Part shown: piece after piece, positions 28,056-29,557 of the stretch | How positions within the stretch are numbered: the first letter of the stretch is position 1 | Layout: each line of letters begins with the position of its first letter | Source of the DNA: Bremia lactucae | Lineage: Eukaryota > Oomycota > Peronosporomycetes > Peronosporales > Peronosporaceae | Direction of reading: 5' to 3' | Length of the DNA stretch: 29,557 bases | Assembly (NCBI RefSeq): GCF_004359215.1 | Contig: NC_090616.1 | Coordinates: 2,903,244-2,932,800 of the forward strand | Program-made: the position numbers and the translations under genes | Notes under the pieces: generated by a model | The model's database searches: none | What the model was told of the DNA's origin: nothing | What the model saw: only the letters and a program-made list of their open reading frames with translations

Positions 28056-29068
28056 ATGTCCATGTTAGATGATAGTGGGAATACATATCACGTTTCCCGT
28101 GAAAGCTACTCCTTTCTAAGTGACATAGAAAGAAGTGCGGTCGAACGAATGAGTTCGACCGTAGGTCACCATGCAATCTTGGCAATGCTGTCCAATTTGG
28201 ACAGAGATGCCCTCCATTCATCCATCGCCAAGTTCATACAACATGAACTTGACGAGATGAAGGAGAAGGTAGCCTTGCTAAATCAGCAAGGCTCTCAACA
28301 GGCAGAACTGTTGAGGTTACAACAGGTACAGACCCCTGTACTTGGGATGACGCAAACGCTTCGTCCCGAAACCTTAAAGATTGACATCTCTAAGTATAGG
28401 GGAGTCGAAGAAGACTCCCCCTTGAGATGGTTTGTCGAGTTGGACGATGCCATTAGGGCACGTCACATCGTCGACGAGCAAATGCAAGTCGCATTCGCTC
28501 AATCAAATTTTGCAGGTCGTGCCAAAACTTGGGCATTGGGCCTTAAGTTGCGCGACCCATACGTCTTTTGGGTCGCTAGAGGCTATAAAGTCCGGCACGA
28601 ATAGGCGTTTGAACCGCCTAGGGCTGAGTTCAGTGCTCGTTCAGAGCTTCTGAAACTCAAGCATGGCAAACATGATGTTCACGCATATGCCCAGCACAGA
28701 CGACTCTAAGCGAGTTGTATTACAAATAATCTAGTCCATAAACACACGTTGATTACGGTGTTCATGCAAGGCCTTACGGATGGTCCCGAAAAGACCCGCC
28801 TCTTCCGCTTGGAACTAGATACGCTTGAAGAAGCAATATCCGTTGCGGCACAGGAGGACTTTAGCTTGAGACAGGCTCAAGCTAGTTCGTCATCGTATCA
28901 TCCTCCAAGACGACACGAATTAGGAAGTCCAAAACCCATGGACCTCTCTTACGTCGAAAGCGAGAGACCTCGCTTTCGAGCAATAAGCGATTGCAGAAAT
29001 GCCATCGCTGCCAAAAATTAGGATAGTACGCTCATGAGTGTAGTGCCCCACGCCCAGCACCGAAAGTA
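28056..29068 (+). pseudogene. Ty3/gypsy gag relic (right element)
   Basis: ATG 28056 (MSMLDDSGNTYHVSRESYSF) opens a 183-codon frame to a TAG at 28602. It contains an ERMSSTVGHHAIL helix and the capsid-like SPLRWFVELDDAIRARHIVD. Compared with the gag at 3697, the protein continues in other frames (28749-29021: ITVFMQGLTDGPEKTRLF, PPRRHELGSPKPMDLSYVES) to a zinc knuckle at 29000-29041. There the expected histidine codon of CX2CX4HX4C is a TAG (29024-29026). Several lesions mean it is dead, but less worn than the left copy. Confidence 0.82.
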
Positions 29069-29237
29069 ATTTTTTTGGACCGTATGCTAAAAAGGGCAAC
29101 GGTCGCGGGTTCGATGTTGTTGCGAAATCGCAACGGCGAGGCGGACCGCCAAAAAACGGTCGGGATCAGTAGCGGCGCCCCGCCCAGCAACCTCAAGAGA
29201 ATTTGCAAATCTCTTGGCAAAAGTTGCTTCAGACACA

Positions 29238-29557
29238 CAATCATTATGTGTCTCTGCACCTGGTGACGAGATATCCCTCATCACCTTGAAGTTGAAAGTG
29301 ACAAATGATTTGTCACTTAAAGCCCTAGTGGACTGCGGAGCGTCGAATAACTTTATTCGTCGCCAGTCACTAGAGGGTAGTAGGCTCAAATATATTGAGC
29401 GCGACATCCCTCCAACGAGGATGACGGTGCGTCTAGCGACAGGCGCATCGATAACAGTGATGAAACGCGTAGTGAAATTTCACTACACGTTAAGAGATTT
29501 ACAGTATGATGATGATTTCATCGTACTGGATTTGGATGACAAATTTGATGTCATCCT
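29238..29557 (+). pseudogene. Ty3/gypsy protease, start of pol, cut by window edge
   Basis: An open frame reads SAPGDEISLITLKLKV, the retropepsin motif LVDCGASNNF (GAC at 29331) and FIVLDLDDKFDV at the right edge. It closely matches the protease at 4973 and shares its D-C-G active site. It is marked as a pseudogene because the upstream gag is broken; this segment itself shows no lesion. Confidence 0.8.

Noticed and set aside
1..29557. tRNA or rRNA genes, CRISPR arrays, bacterial-type operons
   Set aside because: I saw no cloverleaf with A/B boxes, no rRNA signature and no regularly spaced repeats; the gene structures are eukaryotic.

Overview
The window looks like a chromosome segment of a filamentous eukaryote, most consistent with an oomycete of the Peronosporales (Phytophthora or downy mildew type). 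Supporting this are protein genes with few, short introns (61-92 bp), genes separated by as little as 67-107 bp, eukaryote-only proteins (CCZ1, VPS25, ELP4, TSR3), and surroundings packed with decayed Ty3/gypsy LTR retrotransposons. The organism assignment is inference; I cannot name a species.

Layout. (i) 1-15.65 kb is a graveyard of Ty3/gypsy elements. It starts inside an integrase with chromodomain (1-1410, +). An open antisense reading frame overlaps its 3' end and runs on toward an LTR (2370-1040, -). LTR-1 (3143-3645) is followed by a gag/protease body (3697-5791) truncated before reverse transcriptase. Next come an unassigned degenerate stretch (6390-8130) and a minus-strand pol relic with protease tail, repeat-rich linker, RT, RNase H and integrase (11997-8132). 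The block ends in LTR copies in both orientations (12661-15648) and a perfect 35-bp-arm hairpin (13967-14043). (ii) 15.9-27.25 kb is an intact island of six housekeeping genes: cytosolic-type threonyl-tRNA synthetase (+), Elongator subunit ELP4 (+), ESCRT-II subunit VPS25 (-, four exons), methylenetetrahydrofolate reductase (-, two exons), vacuolar fusion factor CCZ1 (-, at least three exons) and 18S rRNA aminocarboxypropyltransferase TSR3 (+, two exons). (iii) 27.4 kb to the right edge holds a related gypsy element: LTR-2 (27525-28005), then gag and protease running off the window.

The island genes are not a pathway. ThrRS, ELP4 (tRNA wobble modification) and TSR3 (rRNA modification) serve translation, MTHFR feeds the methyl cycle, and VPS25 and CCZ1 act in endosome/vacuole traffic. 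CCZ1 and TSR3 are divergent over 67 bp and probably share a promoter.

The most interesting observations are the antisense gene-like frame at the 3' end of the left gypsy element, the nested inverted termini of the LTRs and a chimeric LTR-LTR junction that uses them, the perfect hairpin lying between two opposed LTRs, lineage-looking C-terminal additions to MTHFR (coiled coil) and TSR3 (duplicated acidic module), and an unresolved splice or frameshift problem in CCZ1. I did not find a clearly new defence or metabolic system.
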